From assembly GCA_002733575.1 (NCBI GenBank), contig NVWB01000154.1:1-54488 (forward strand): a DNA stretch of 54,488 nt. The letters are read 5' to 3'. The notes under the pieces were generated by a model. That model worked only from the letters and a program-made list of their open reading frames with translations, made no database searches and was not told where the DNA came from. The DNA is from Blastopirellula sp. GTDB taxonomy: Bacteria > Planctomycetota > Planctomycetia > Pirellulales > Pirellulaceae. This document shows positions 27,011-35,190 of this stretch, piece by piece. A program made the position numbers and the translations under genes. Each line of letters begins with the position of its first letter. Position 1 is the first letter of the stretch.

Positions 27011-27997
27011 TCATCCGGGTCTCCGCACGCCTGATCGATCGAACGCGGCTGATATATTCCGATAGCACACTCGCGCGGCGGCAACCGCATCGTATCCAGG
27101 CTGTCCGGAGACCATCCCGCTGACTTCACAGTTGATATCGCCTCGATATCCACCGGCGTGCAGACGTCGAATCAGTTTGGCGAAGTCGATGGTGCCGGCT
27201 TCACCCGGTAGCTTAAAGACGACGCGATCCTTTTCTCTTGCAGCGTCCTTCACCGCCACGTGAGCCACATACGGCAGTGACACTTCAATGGTGTCCGCCA
27301 TTGGCAAATCGCGAAACGCGTAGTGACTGTAGTCGTAAACCATTCGTAAACGATCAGGCTTGTTGAGTTGCTCGAACAACCAAACCGCTTCGGCGGGTTG
27401 AGAAACGACTCCGCCTCGATGCGGCTTAATGGCGATTGTGGTATGGGTTGCTTCTGCAATCCTCACCCACTCACCGAGCCGATCACGAAGCTGAGTCTTC
27501 AGCTGTTCAAAGTCTCCGCCGCCAAGAACGGTTTGCACCAGTGGCGGTGCATCGGGCGAAAGATCATGAGCAACCTCTGCCGCCAGTTTCAGTCTTTGAA
27601 GAGCAACTGCTTGATGCTTGTCGCTCGTGGGGAAAACATGCTCCATCAACGACGTTAGTCGCAACGCCGAATCGTCGAGACGTTTGCGAATCGCCTTCCT
27701 GCGAGCAGGTGTTAGTTTTGCAGAATCCGCATCCCACCCATCGCGGACCGTAAGTTCGACTGCATCGAAGCCGATCTCCGCGAGCACATCAATGGCCTTT
27801 TCGGACTTGAGCGATGGCATTCCATAGGTGCTGAATCCGAGCAAGCATCCGTTGCCACTCGCTTTAACGATTTGTTCGTCCGCCCCCGCGATTCCACAGG
27901 AAGTCAATGCGGCCGACGATATCACTAACATTTCGCGGCGAGACAAACGTGACGCGGGCAGATACTTGCTGTTGCTTAGGTTCATTCGAGTGCTCAT
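27011..27997 (-). CDS. Tat-exported sugar phosphate isomerase/epimerase-like TIM-barrel protein
   Basis: The 328-residue protein has SRLSRREMLVISSAALTSCG near its start, a twin-arginine signal with a possible lipobox-like Cys. The TIM-barrel (xylose isomerase-like, AP endonuclease family 2) follows: FSTYGMPSLKSEKAIDVLAE, IGFDAVELTVRDGWDAD, IAIKPHRGGVV, RLRMVYDYSHYAFRD, VAHVAVKDAA, GYRGDINCEVSG. Acidic and His residues at the strand ends fit a divalent-metal site. Such exported isomerase-like proteins are common in planctomycetes and usually of unknown substrate. It is transcribed away from the DUF1080-sulfatase gene. Confidence 0.85.
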   Translation of the reverse strand: MSTRMNLSNSKYLPASRLSRREMLVISSAALTSCGIAGADEQIVKASGNGCLLGFSTYGMPSLKSEKAIDVLAEIGFDAVELTVRDGWDADSAKLTPARRKAIRKRLDDSALRLTSLMEHVFPTSDKHQAVALQRLKLAAEVAHDLSPDAPPLVQTVLGGGDFEQLKTQLRDRLGEWVRIAEATHTTIAIKPHRGGVVSQPAEAVWLFEQLNKPDRLRMVYDYSHYAFRDLPMADTIEVSLPYVAHVAVKDAAREKDRVVFKLPGEAGTIDFAKLIRRLHAGGYRGDINCEVSGMVSGQPGYDAVAAARVCYRNISAAFDRSGVRRPG

Positions 27998-28419
27998 AGT
28001 TCACATCAGTGTAGTGGACATATGTCTGTTAGGTCACGCCGCCAATCGGCATCAAGATGTTCTGTTCAGGCAGGTCATCTACTCAAGGGGTTGCATTGGT
28101 AATTCATGGATCGATTATAGCAAGCGAATCAGTAAATGCAAATTGCGAGATAATAGCTTTCTATTTGCAGTCACATTCGTGAACATTATGACCAAATTGC
28201 TCAAGTAAAAGATTGCATCCTCAGGGGAAATCAATTACAGTCAATCAACTATGTTGTCAATTCTTTATCTATTTATACATATTTGCATCGAGTGCTTGGT
28301 GCGGAAAGCGAGTTGGTTTATATCTGCCCCAGTGACATTGCAACCGACTCTGATTGAAGGTGAGTCTGTCGCGCGTATCTAATCAACGGCGATTTACAAT
28401 TTTGAGGACCGATGAAATC
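27998..28419. other. Intergenic region between divergent genes
   Basis: About 420 bp between the isomerase-like gene and the DUF1080-sulfatase gene. It is AT-rich in 28130-28290 and should contain both promoters, but I see no unambiguous -35/-10 pair or operator. GTGTAGTGGACATATG at about 28009 resembles short motifs near 20222 and 26234. Confidence 0.4.
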
Positions 28420-30672
28420 ATGAGCAACTTCAAACAAACAGCGATTGGCCTCTATGCAATTGCCGTGCTTGTATCGTTAGCAGGGACCGCTTTCGCACAG
28501 CAGCCCAACTTGGATAGTTTGTTTGGCGAAGTCCAGGGTGAGCCTGGATTCTATCGTCTATTCAACGGCTCGGACCTGACCGGTTGGGATGGTCGACCTG
28601 ATTGCTGGACGGTTCGCGATGGTGCGATCTGGTCAACGGGAAATGGCAAGCAGCGCAACTGGTTAATTCGCCGCGATATCGAAGCCACTGATTTTGAACT
28701 GCGGATGCAGTTCCGATTTGTCGACGGCAACTCGGGCGTTCAGGTTCGTAGCAAAGACATCGGCGACTGGCAGGTGCGCGGTTATCAGGTCGAAATTGCG
28801 GAGCACCAGGTGATGGGGCTTTGGCATCATTCGCTGATGTCCAAGGAAGACGAGACCGAGAATACTCGCAAGCACCTGGCAACCGCAGGCCAGCGAGTAT
28901 CCATCGACGAAGCAGGTAAAAAACAAGTCACGCAATTTGCGAAGCCAGACGAACTGACGAAAACGTGCAAGGATGGCGAGTGGAATAATTTGACAGTCAT
29001 CGCGCGGGGTCCACGGCTGATTCAGAAGGTCAATGGGCGCGTCTTTGCCGAACTGACCGATCACCAAAAAGGATTCGCATCTCGCGAGGGCCTTATCGCG
29101 CTTCAGGATCACGGTAAAGGAACAATCGCTGCGTTCCGTAACATTCGCATTCGGTTGCTGAAACCAGAGAAAGGCAACAAGGAAAAGACTGCTGATGATT
29201 CAGCGAAGAGTGACTCCCGGCCAGACATTTTGCTGATTATGATCGACGATCTGCGGCCGAAACTTGGCTGTTATCACGATCCACATGTTCTGACTCCCAA
29301 CATTGATCGGTTGGCTCGTCGCGCAGTGGTGTTTGATCGAGCTTATTGTCAGTACGCCAAGTGCGGAGCTTCGCGGTTATCGCTAATGACAGGACTGCGG
29401 CCCGATTCAATCGGAGTGTATGGTCACGGGAAAAAGGGTGTGGAAGATTTTCGCAGCCGTCGCGCCGATGCAGTTTCGATTGCGAAGTGGTTAAAACAGC
29501 ATGGTTACCACACACAAAGTTTCGGCAAAATTGATCACGACGGGTGGCAGGTCGCCGACGATTGGTCAGCACCGCCATCTCCCGGTCGCGAGAATGAGAT
29601 TCTGGAGATCGTTGATCCAAACGATTCGTTAGGACCAACGATCATTGCCGAACGATTCAGTTGCCCGGCAATTCAGAGTCCTGATGTTGCGGACGATAAG
29701 CTGTTCGCCGGACGGATGACTGGGCAGGTGATTGAAGCTCTCAACTCACGTGATCTGGATCAGCCGATGTTTCTCGCCGTTGGATATCGTCGTCCTCACC
29801 TGCCGCTTGTCGCTCCTCGGCGATATTTCGATCTTTATCAACCCGACAAATCTTGGTTGGCCAAGAATCCTGCCCCTGCTAAAGAATCGCCAGTCATGGC
29901 TTGGTTCAATTCCGTGGGTTATGTCGGCTTTGCAAAAAAACAAGGCCTGAAGATGCCGACCGCCGCGACTCGGCAGGAAGCGATGCTGTGGAGTGGTTAT
30001 GAACTGAGAAGCTACACTGGCGTGCCGAATCACGGCGAGATTCCGACTCCGGTGCAACTGCAAGTGCTGCAAGCGTACGCGGCGTGCATCAGCTACGTGG
30101 ACGCTCAAGTGGGTCAATTGCTCGATGCGCTCGAGCGTTCACAGCGTCTTGATCACACGATCGTGATCCTGTGTTCGGATCACGGCTGGCATCTCGGTGA
30201 ACAAAGTGCCTGGACGAAGATGACGAACTTCGAGGTGGCGACGCGCGTTCCGCTGTTGATCTCGGCTCCGGGAGTGAAGTCCGGGCGTTCGCGGATGCCA
30301 TCCGAGTTAGTTGACTTGTATCCGACGATATGTGAGCTGGCAGGGCTGCCGTTGCCGGAACATCTCGAAGGAGAAAGCCTTGCCAATGAACTTCGCCAGC
30401 CGGGCAGCGAACCGCAGCAACAGTTTGCGCTCAGTCAGCATGCACGTTACAAGGAAAAATATATGGGACGAGCGGTGCGTAGTGATCGGTTTCGGTTCGT
30501 GCAATGGACGGAGACCCAAACGGGTAAAGTCGTCGAATCAGAACTCTACGATCACAAGAACGATCCCCACGAGACGGTGAATGTTGCCCAGCAGGCGGAG
30601 TACGCACATGAACTCAAGCGACTTGAAAAACTCTTGGAGGCCGCGTTTCGCGCGAAGGTGACCACGAAATGA
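28420..30672 (+). CDS. Secreted DUF1080-sulfatase fusion
   Basis: ATG at 28420 opens a signal peptide ending in GTAFAQ, with GAGGA upstream; the frame extends to 28354 without a signal. Residues about 42-248 are a DUF1080 / 3-keto-disaccharide-hydrolase-type lectin fold (FYRLFNGSDLTGWDG, GNSGVQVRS, FRNIRIRLL). Residues about 267-740 are an iduronate-2-sulfatase-like domain (PDILLIMIDDLRP, VILCSDHGWHLGEQ). The formylglycine site is C315-G-A-S-R319, a CxAxR variant in place of CxPxR. The protein could bind or cleave a glycan and remove sulfate from it. It overlaps the next gene by 4 bp (ATGA). Confidence 0.92.
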   Translation: MSNFKQTAIGLYAIAVLVSLAGTAFAQQPNLDSLFGEVQGEPGFYRLFNGSDLTGWDGRPDCWTVRDGAIWSTGNGKQRNWLIRRDIEATDFELRMQFRFVDGNSGVQVRSKDIGDWQVRGYQVEIAEHQVMGLWHHSLMSKEDETENTRKHLATAGQRVSIDEAGKKQVTQFAKPDELTKTCKDGEWNNLTVIARGPRLIQKVNGRVFAELTDHQKGFASREGLIALQDHGKGTIAAFRNIRIRLLKPEKGNKEKTADDSAKSDSRPDILLIMIDDLRPKLGCYHDPHVLTPNIDRLARRAVVFDRAYCQYAKCGASRLSLMTGLRPDSIGVYGHGKKGVEDFRSRRADAVSIAKWLKQHGYHTQSFGKIDHDGWQVADDWSAPPSPGRENEILEIVDPNDSLGPTIIAERFSCPAIQSPDVADDKLFAGRMTGQVIEALNSRDLDQPMFLAVGYRRPHLPLVAPRRYFDLYQPDKSWLAKNPAPAKESPVMAWFNSVGYVGFAKKQGLKMPTAATRQEAMLWSGYELRSYTGVPNHGEIPTPVQLQVLQAYAACISYVDAQVGQLLDALERSQRLDHTIVILCSDHGWHLGEQSAWTKMTNFEVATRVPLLISAPGVKSGRSRMPSELVDLYPTICELAGLPLPEHLEGESLANELRQPGSEPQQQFALSQHARYKEKYMGRAVRSDRFRFVQWTETQTGKVVESELYDHKNDPHETVNVAQQAEYAHELKRLEKLLEAAFRAKVTTK

Positions 30673-33600
30673 AATACTCGATATTGAGAATGCGAATTGG
30701 CAGTTTTGTACTAGCCGCGGCGTTCATGCTCGGGTTCTGTGTACCCGGCCAGCGTGCTGTGTCCGACGACTTTGTTCCCGTGAACACACAACCAGCGAAT
30801 GAAATACCGCTTGCCCCCGAAGAAGCTGTGAAGCGACTGCGTGTTCCTGACGGATTTCAGGTGACGCTGGCTGCCGCCGAACCGGACGTGCGACAACCGA
30901 TTGCAATCACGTATGATGATCGCGGGCGATTGTGGGTTGCCGAAAGTTATTCCTACAACGGCAGCAAATTCACGGACGATCTACACGACCGGATACTGAT
31001 CTTCGAGGATACGACGGGCGACGGTGTGCTTGACCGACGCAAAGTCTTTTGTGATGGGCTCACGCATCTGACTGGATTGGAAATCGGATTCGGTGGAGTA
31101 TGGATTACCGCGCCACCTCATTTGAGCTTCATTCCTGACGAGAACCGAGATGACGTTCCCGATGGCAAACCAATCGTTCATCTAGACGGCTGGTCGCAGA
31201 AAGCGGAACATAACAGCGTCAACGGGCTCGATTGGGGGCCGGACGGTTGGCTGTACGGTCGTCACGGAATTAAACAGCCTTCGTTTGTCGGTCGTCCCGG
31301 CGTGCCGAAGGAAAAGCGAGTTGAACTGAGTTGCTGCATTTGGCGTTACCATCCGACCAGGCATGTCTTTGAGGTCGTTGCCGACGGGACGATCAACCCG
31401 TGGGGGCTTGATTTCGACGAGCACGGACAGGGCTTCTTAACAACCAGCGTTGTCGAGCACCTTTGGCATCTCGTTCCCGGAGCTCACTACGAGCGGTGGA
31501 AGGACCGAGGCACGCATCCTGATCCGTATGCTTATGAATTAATGTCGGCCACATGCGATCATCTTCACTGGGCGTCCGGCCAGTTCGACAAGGAAAGCCG
31601 CGTTGCGGAAGGAAATCAGAATCATGGCGGCGGACATTCGCACTGTGATGCGATGATCTATCTGGGAGACCGCTGGCCAGAGCGATACCGCGGCGCGATG
31701 TTCATGAGCAACATTCACGGGCGGCGGGTGAACTGCGACCGACTGGTGCTCGAAGCGAAGGGCTATCGCGGCGTCCACGATGAAGACTTTTTGATCGCCG
31801 ATGATCCGTGGTTTCGAGCCGTCTCGATGGAGTACGGACCGGATGGCGATGTGTATCTGACTGACTGGTCCGACAACGGTGAGTGTCACGACCGAGACGG
31901 CGTGCATCGCACGAGCGGCCGCATCTATAAGATTTCATGGGGAGCACCGACTCGTGTATCGGTTGATTTAGCGAACGCAACCAACGAACAACTGGTCGAG
32001 TATCAATCGCACCGCAACGAATGGTTTGTACGCCACGCCCGGCGCATCCTGCAAGAGCGCTCGGCCGCTGGAAAGGAGATGTCGGTCGTTCATGAACAAC
32101 TCCGGCGGATGTTTGAAAGCAGCGAAAGAGTGACTCAAAAATTGCGGGCGATGTGGGCCCTGCATTGCACTGACGGTTTGGATGACGATTGGCTGATTCA
32201 AAAATTCGATCACCCCAGCGAGCATGTGCGTTCATGGGCGTTGCGACTGTCGGTTGATGACGGCGAGTTAAGTTCCTCGGTGCTGGCCAGCATAGAGCAG
32301 TCAGCGAAGCAGGAACATTCGTGGCTGGTACAGCTGTCGTTGGCTTCGGTCATGCAGAAAATACCAGTCGGAAAACGATGGACGTCGCTCATTCGCGTCG
32401 CCAGGCAAACCGACGGTTGGGAGTCGGCCAATCTCCAACGCATGATCTGGTATGCGATGGAGCCGGAGATTGCCGCCCATCCGAAGCGGGCGCTGAATTG
32501 TATCGACGATGTTTCTCCTCTGGTTCGGCTGTCTATCGCACGACGAGTGTCGGAAGACTCCGGAGATTCGGTGGAATTACTTTTTGATGTACTGGGTGAG
32601 ACCCACCGACCAGAACTGATTGTTGATTTGCTCATCGGATTCAATCAGGCAATCATCGAGGTCGATCAACTATCGAACAAGGCTGCTGAGATCGTCGAGC
32701 AATTAGTCAGGCATGACGATCCAGGAGTTCGATTAGCGGCAGTGACAGCCGGTGCTAGGGTCGGCGGCGCGAAATTGTTGCTGGCCCTTCGTGCTTTGTT
32801 GCACGATGAATCGACTGATTCGGAGACCGCTCAGGCCGTGCTGTCGGGGCTTGTCCGTCGCAAAGCGGATGGATTGCCGGGCGACTTGTTGAAACTGATC
32901 GCATCGCGCCGCCTGAGAATTCCCGCATTGCAAGCCGCCGGTACGATCAATAGCTCGAAACTGATCGAAACTGTGTTGGAACGATATTCCGAGTTCGATG
33001 AATCCGAACGAGCGGCGGCTATCGACCTCCTTATTTCTCGCAAGCCAAACGCAAAGCGACTGCTGATGGCGATTGAGAACAAAGAGATTTCTGCGTCCGA
33101 GCTTTCGGCCGATCAGGCTCGACAGGTCATGGCTTTCAACGATGCCGCGTTGTCAAAACGCCTGGAAGAACTGTGGGGAAGCATTCGACCATCACCGGCC
33201 AATCGCTTGAATCAGATTCGCGACTGGGAACAGAAGTTGACGGCTTCGAGCCTAAAACAAGCTGACCTGCGTAACGGTCGGGCTCTTTTCACGCAGAACT
33301 GTGGCAAATGTCACAAACTGTTCGGTGAAGGTCAGACGATCGGACCTGACCTCACAGGGTCGAATCGCCACAACCTGCACTACCTGTTATCGAATGTGAT
33401 CGATCCGAGTTCTTCCGTACCTGTTGATTTTCGATTGGTGATCATCCTGACAGTTGATGGCCGAGTCGTCACAGGAATTCTCACCGGGCGGTCGCAGGCA
33501 GGCGTGACCATCAAGACCACCAGCGAATCGGTACGCATCGCCGATGATGACATTGAGGATTTGAAAATCTTGCCAACGTCCATGATGCCCGATAGTTTGA

Positions 33601-33674
33601 TCGACAAGCTCAATGACGAGCAGGTTCGTGATCTGATCGCGTGGATGATGAACGATGGAGCGTCAGAGAAATAA
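30669..33674 (+). CDS. PVC-type heme-binding CxxCH protein
   Basis: The 1001-residue protein has a signal peptide ending around CVPGQRAVS. An N-terminal beta-propeller of glucose-dehydrogenase-like type (VPDGFQVTLAAAEPDVRQP, DDRGRLWVAESYSY, NSVNGLDWGPDGWLYG, INPWGLDFDEHGQG, YGPDGDVYLTDWSDNGEC) is followed by a HEAT-like helical region and a C-terminal cytochrome c domain with C878-GK-C-H882, KLFGEGQTIGPDLTGS and the distal-Met region LPTSMMPDSL. The domain set is specific to planctomycetes and relatives and is predicted to be periplasmic redox-active, but the substrate is unknown. Translation is probably coupled to the DUF1080-sulfatase through the ATGA overlap, which ties a redox protein to glycan desulfation. 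Confidence 0.92.
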   Translation: MKYSILRMRIGSFVLAAAFMLGFCVPGQRAVSDDFVPVNTQPANEIPLAPEEAVKRLRVPDGFQVTLAAAEPDVRQPIAITYDDRGRLWVAESYSYNGSKFTDDLHDRILIFEDTTGDGVLDRRKVFCDGLTHLTGLEIGFGGVWITAPPHLSFIPDENRDDVPDGKPIVHLDGWSQKAEHNSVNGLDWGPDGWLYGRHGIKQPSFVGRPGVPKEKRVELSCCIWRYHPTRHVFEVVADGTINPWGLDFDEHGQGFLTTSVVEHLWHLVPGAHYERWKDRGTHPDPYAYELMSATCDHLHWASGQFDKESRVAEGNQNHGGGHSHCDAMIYLGDRWPERYRGAMFMSNIHGRRVNCDRLVLEAKGYRGVHDEDFLIADDPWFRAVSMEYGPDGDVYLTDWSDNGECHDRDGVHRTSGRIYKISWGAPTRVSVDLANATNEQLVEYQSHRNEWFVRHARRILQERSAAGKEMSVVHEQLRRMFESSERVTQKLRAMWALHCTDGLDDDWLIQKFDHPSEHVRSWALRLSVDDGELSSSVLASIEQSAKQEHSWLVQLSLASVMQKIPVGKRWTSLIRVARQTDGWESANLQRMIWYAMEPEIAAHPKRALNCIDDVSPLVRLSIARRVSEDSGDSVELLFDVLGETHRPELIVDLLIGFNQAIIEVDQLSNKAAEIVEQLVRHDDPGVRLAAVTAGARVGGAKLLLALRALLHDESTDSETAQAVLSGLVRRKADGLPGDLLKLIASRRLRIPALQAAGTINSSKLIETVLERYSEFDESERAAAIDLLISRKPNAKRLLMAIENKEISASELSADQARQVMAFNDAALSKRLEELWGSIRPSPANRLNQIRDWEQKLTASSLKQADLRNGRALFTQNCGKCHKLFGEGQTIGPDLTGSNRHNLHYLLSNVIDPSSSVPVDFRLVIILTVDGRVVTGILTGRSQAGVTIKTTSESVRIADDDIEDLKILPTSMMPDSLIDKLNDEQVRDLIAWMMNDGASEK

Positions 33675-33826
33675 TCAAGGACAAAGAGGATCGGGAAATC
33701 GACGAGTGGGAATTCTGAGGCGGCAATAGTTTATCATTGCGGCTGTGATGGAAGGGAGGCATCGCTTATTATGCGTTTCGGCGATTGCGTAGCTGTGTTA
33801 TTATGGAGTAGCTCAAAGTTATTGAC

Positions 33827-33871
33827 CCTTTTAAAGTATGATGATCCTTTTAAAGTATGATGATCCTTTTA
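33827..33871 (+). repeat. 19-bp tandem duplication at the rlmF 5' end
   Basis: The unit CCTTTTAAAGTATGATGAT occurs at 33827-33845 and again exactly at 33846-33864, followed by a partial third CCTTTTA. Each unit contains ATGATG. The unit length is not a multiple of three, so the ATGs of the second copy are out of frame with those of the first. Confidence 0.9.
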
Positions 33872-34797
33872 TACAAGTACCTATTTGTAAAAAGCAAATT
33901 CCTGTCCCAAGTAAAATAATTATGCATCCCCTCAATAGACACAATCAATCTTATGATTTCGAATTATTAATCGATGCGAATCCAGATTTAGAGCCCTTCG
34001 TATTTACGAATGAACACGGTACGCGAACCGTTCGTTTTTCATCTCCTGACACCGTGCTGCAATTAAATAAGGCATTACTGAAGCAATATTATCAAGTCAG
34101 TGATTGGAGCATTCCACCCGATTACCTCTGCCCGCCTGTTCCTGGAAGAGCTGATTATATTCATTATCTGGCCGATTTGCTTGCTGAAGAAAAAGCCGCC
34201 GATCCCATTGTAGGATTAGATATTGGTGTGGGTGCCAATTGTATTTATCCTATTCTTGGGGCTCAAATCTATCAATGGAAGATGGTTGGGTCAGATATTG
34301 ATAAGCACGCAATTGCTGCTGCCAGAAGAAATGTGCTCGCTTCAGATAAGCTAAAGAAACTCATCGATATCAGACATCAAAAAAACAATGCGAATATATT
34401 TGAAGGAATTATTTTAGAAAATGAATACTATCATTTTACAATGTGTAATCCACCGTTTCACGCTTCACAAAGCGAAGCGAGCAAGAGCACCGCAAGGAAA
34501 TTAAGAAATCTTCAGCAAGAAAAGCAACACAATCAAAGCAAAGAAGAAATGGTTCTGAATTTCGGAGGGCAGGCCAATGAACTTTGGTGTAATGGCGGTG
34601 AAGCTTTATTTATTAAAAGAATGATAAAACAGAGTGTCGCTTTTAAAGCCCAAGTGACTTGGTTTACCACATTGGTCTCAAAAAGTGACAATCTGAAAAG
34701 AATTTATAAACAATTAAATAAACTTAAGGCCACGCACAAAACAATCGCCATGTCTCAAGGCAAAAAGAAAAGTAGATTTGTAGCCTGGAAATTTTAG
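33838..34797 (+). CDS. rlmF: 23S rRNA (adenine1618-N6)-methyltransferase RlmF
   Basis: The protein strongly resembles E. coli RlmF along its length: MHPLNRHNQSYDF (LHPRNRHHSRYD), CPPVPGRADYIHYLADLL, the SAM-binding LDIGVGANCIYP, the catalytic CNPPFH, LNFGGQANELWCNGGEALFI and the ending KKKSRFVAWKF. It methylates A1618 of 23S rRNA in the cytoplasm. The start is uncertain: 33838 is the first in-frame ATG and lies in the tandem duplication; ATG at 33922 (MHPLNRH) would still keep the conserved core. No clear ribosome site is seen for either. The gene is visibly more AT-rich than its neighbours, and RlmF is best known from gammaproteobacteria and Bacteroidota, so I infer horizontal acquisition. 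Confidence 0.93.
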   Translation: MMILLKYDDPFIQVPICKKQIPVPSKIIMHPLNRHNQSYDFELLIDANPDLEPFVFTNEHGTRTVRFSSPDTVLQLNKALLKQYYQVSDWSIPPDYLCPPVPGRADYIHYLADLLAEEKAADPIVGLDIGVGANCIYPILGAQIYQWKMVGSDIDKHAIAAARRNVLASDKLKKLIDIRHQKNNANIFEGIILENEYYHFTMCNPPFHASQSEASKSTARKLRNLQQEKQHNQSKEEMVLNFGGQANELWCNGGEALFIKRMIKQSVAFKAQVTWFTTLVSKSDNLKRIYKQLNKLKATHKTIAMSQGKKKSRFVAWKF

Positions 34798-34842
34798 TTG
34801 AAGAGTCTAATTAGTGGCAATCAAACCAACACAAACGCAACT

Positions 34843-35034
34843 ATGCAACTGCAATTTAAAACCCACATCGAAACCGTCAAGGCCAAGGGCAAAGCCGATG
34901 AGATGATCGACAGCAATAAGTGCAAAAGCTCTGCCTTTGTTGCTATGAGCTCTCTGAAGTTCGAGGGTAGGGATACCGAGCAACTTCAAGAACTTGAACG
35001 GAACATGATGCGGTTAAAACTTCGGTTTAAGTAA
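34843..35034 (+). CDS. Small hypothetical protein downstream of rlmF
   Basis: An ATG at 34843 opens a 63-codon frame (MQLQFKTHIETVKAKGK..., ending MMRLKLRFK); the frame also continues upstream to a TTG at 34798. It is rich in Lys, Glu and Met. No ribosome site is clear and I recognise no family. It lies between rlmF and repeat tip F. Confidence 0.25.
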   Translation: MQLQFKTHIETVKAKGKADEMIDSNKCKSSAFVAMSSLKFEGRDTEQLQELERNMMRLKLRFK

Positions 35035-35046
35035 CTTTTGCATGTA

Positions 35047-35091
35047 CAGTGGAAGAATGTTCACGACAAAGGTCGTTGGGCTAGTACACCT
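35047..35091 (+). repeat. Dispersed TIR repeat, tip F (right end only)
   Basis: CAGTGGAAGAATGTTCACGA followed by CAAAGGTCGTTGGGCTAGTACACC matches the right end of copy A. The tip abuts directly on IS21 istA-like sequence starting about 35089, so the junction is sharp. Confidence 0.75.
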
Positions 35092-35190
35092 CTGCCAGCA
35101 CGCCCGTTTGAAGCACGTCGATTTACTACCGTTCATGCCGATACGCAAGCCTTGATTCACTTTGAAACGAACCCTTATTCGGTGCCATTG
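35089..35190 (+). mobile_element. IS21-family istA transposase remnant
   Basis: The plus-strand frame reads PLPARPFEARRFTTVHADTQ then ALIHFETNPYSVPL. This matches the conserved IstA segment LPARPFxA...LVRFxTNxYSVP near the C-terminal part of the IS21 transposase. The rest of istA is absent. The stretch runs into the 3' end of the opposite-strand CxxCH protein gene, whose last codons and stop come from this sequence. Confidence 0.65.

Noticed and set aside
33827..33871. Tandem repeat near rlmF as a CRISPR or VNTR array
   Set aside because: There are only two exact 19-bp units plus a fragment, without spacers.
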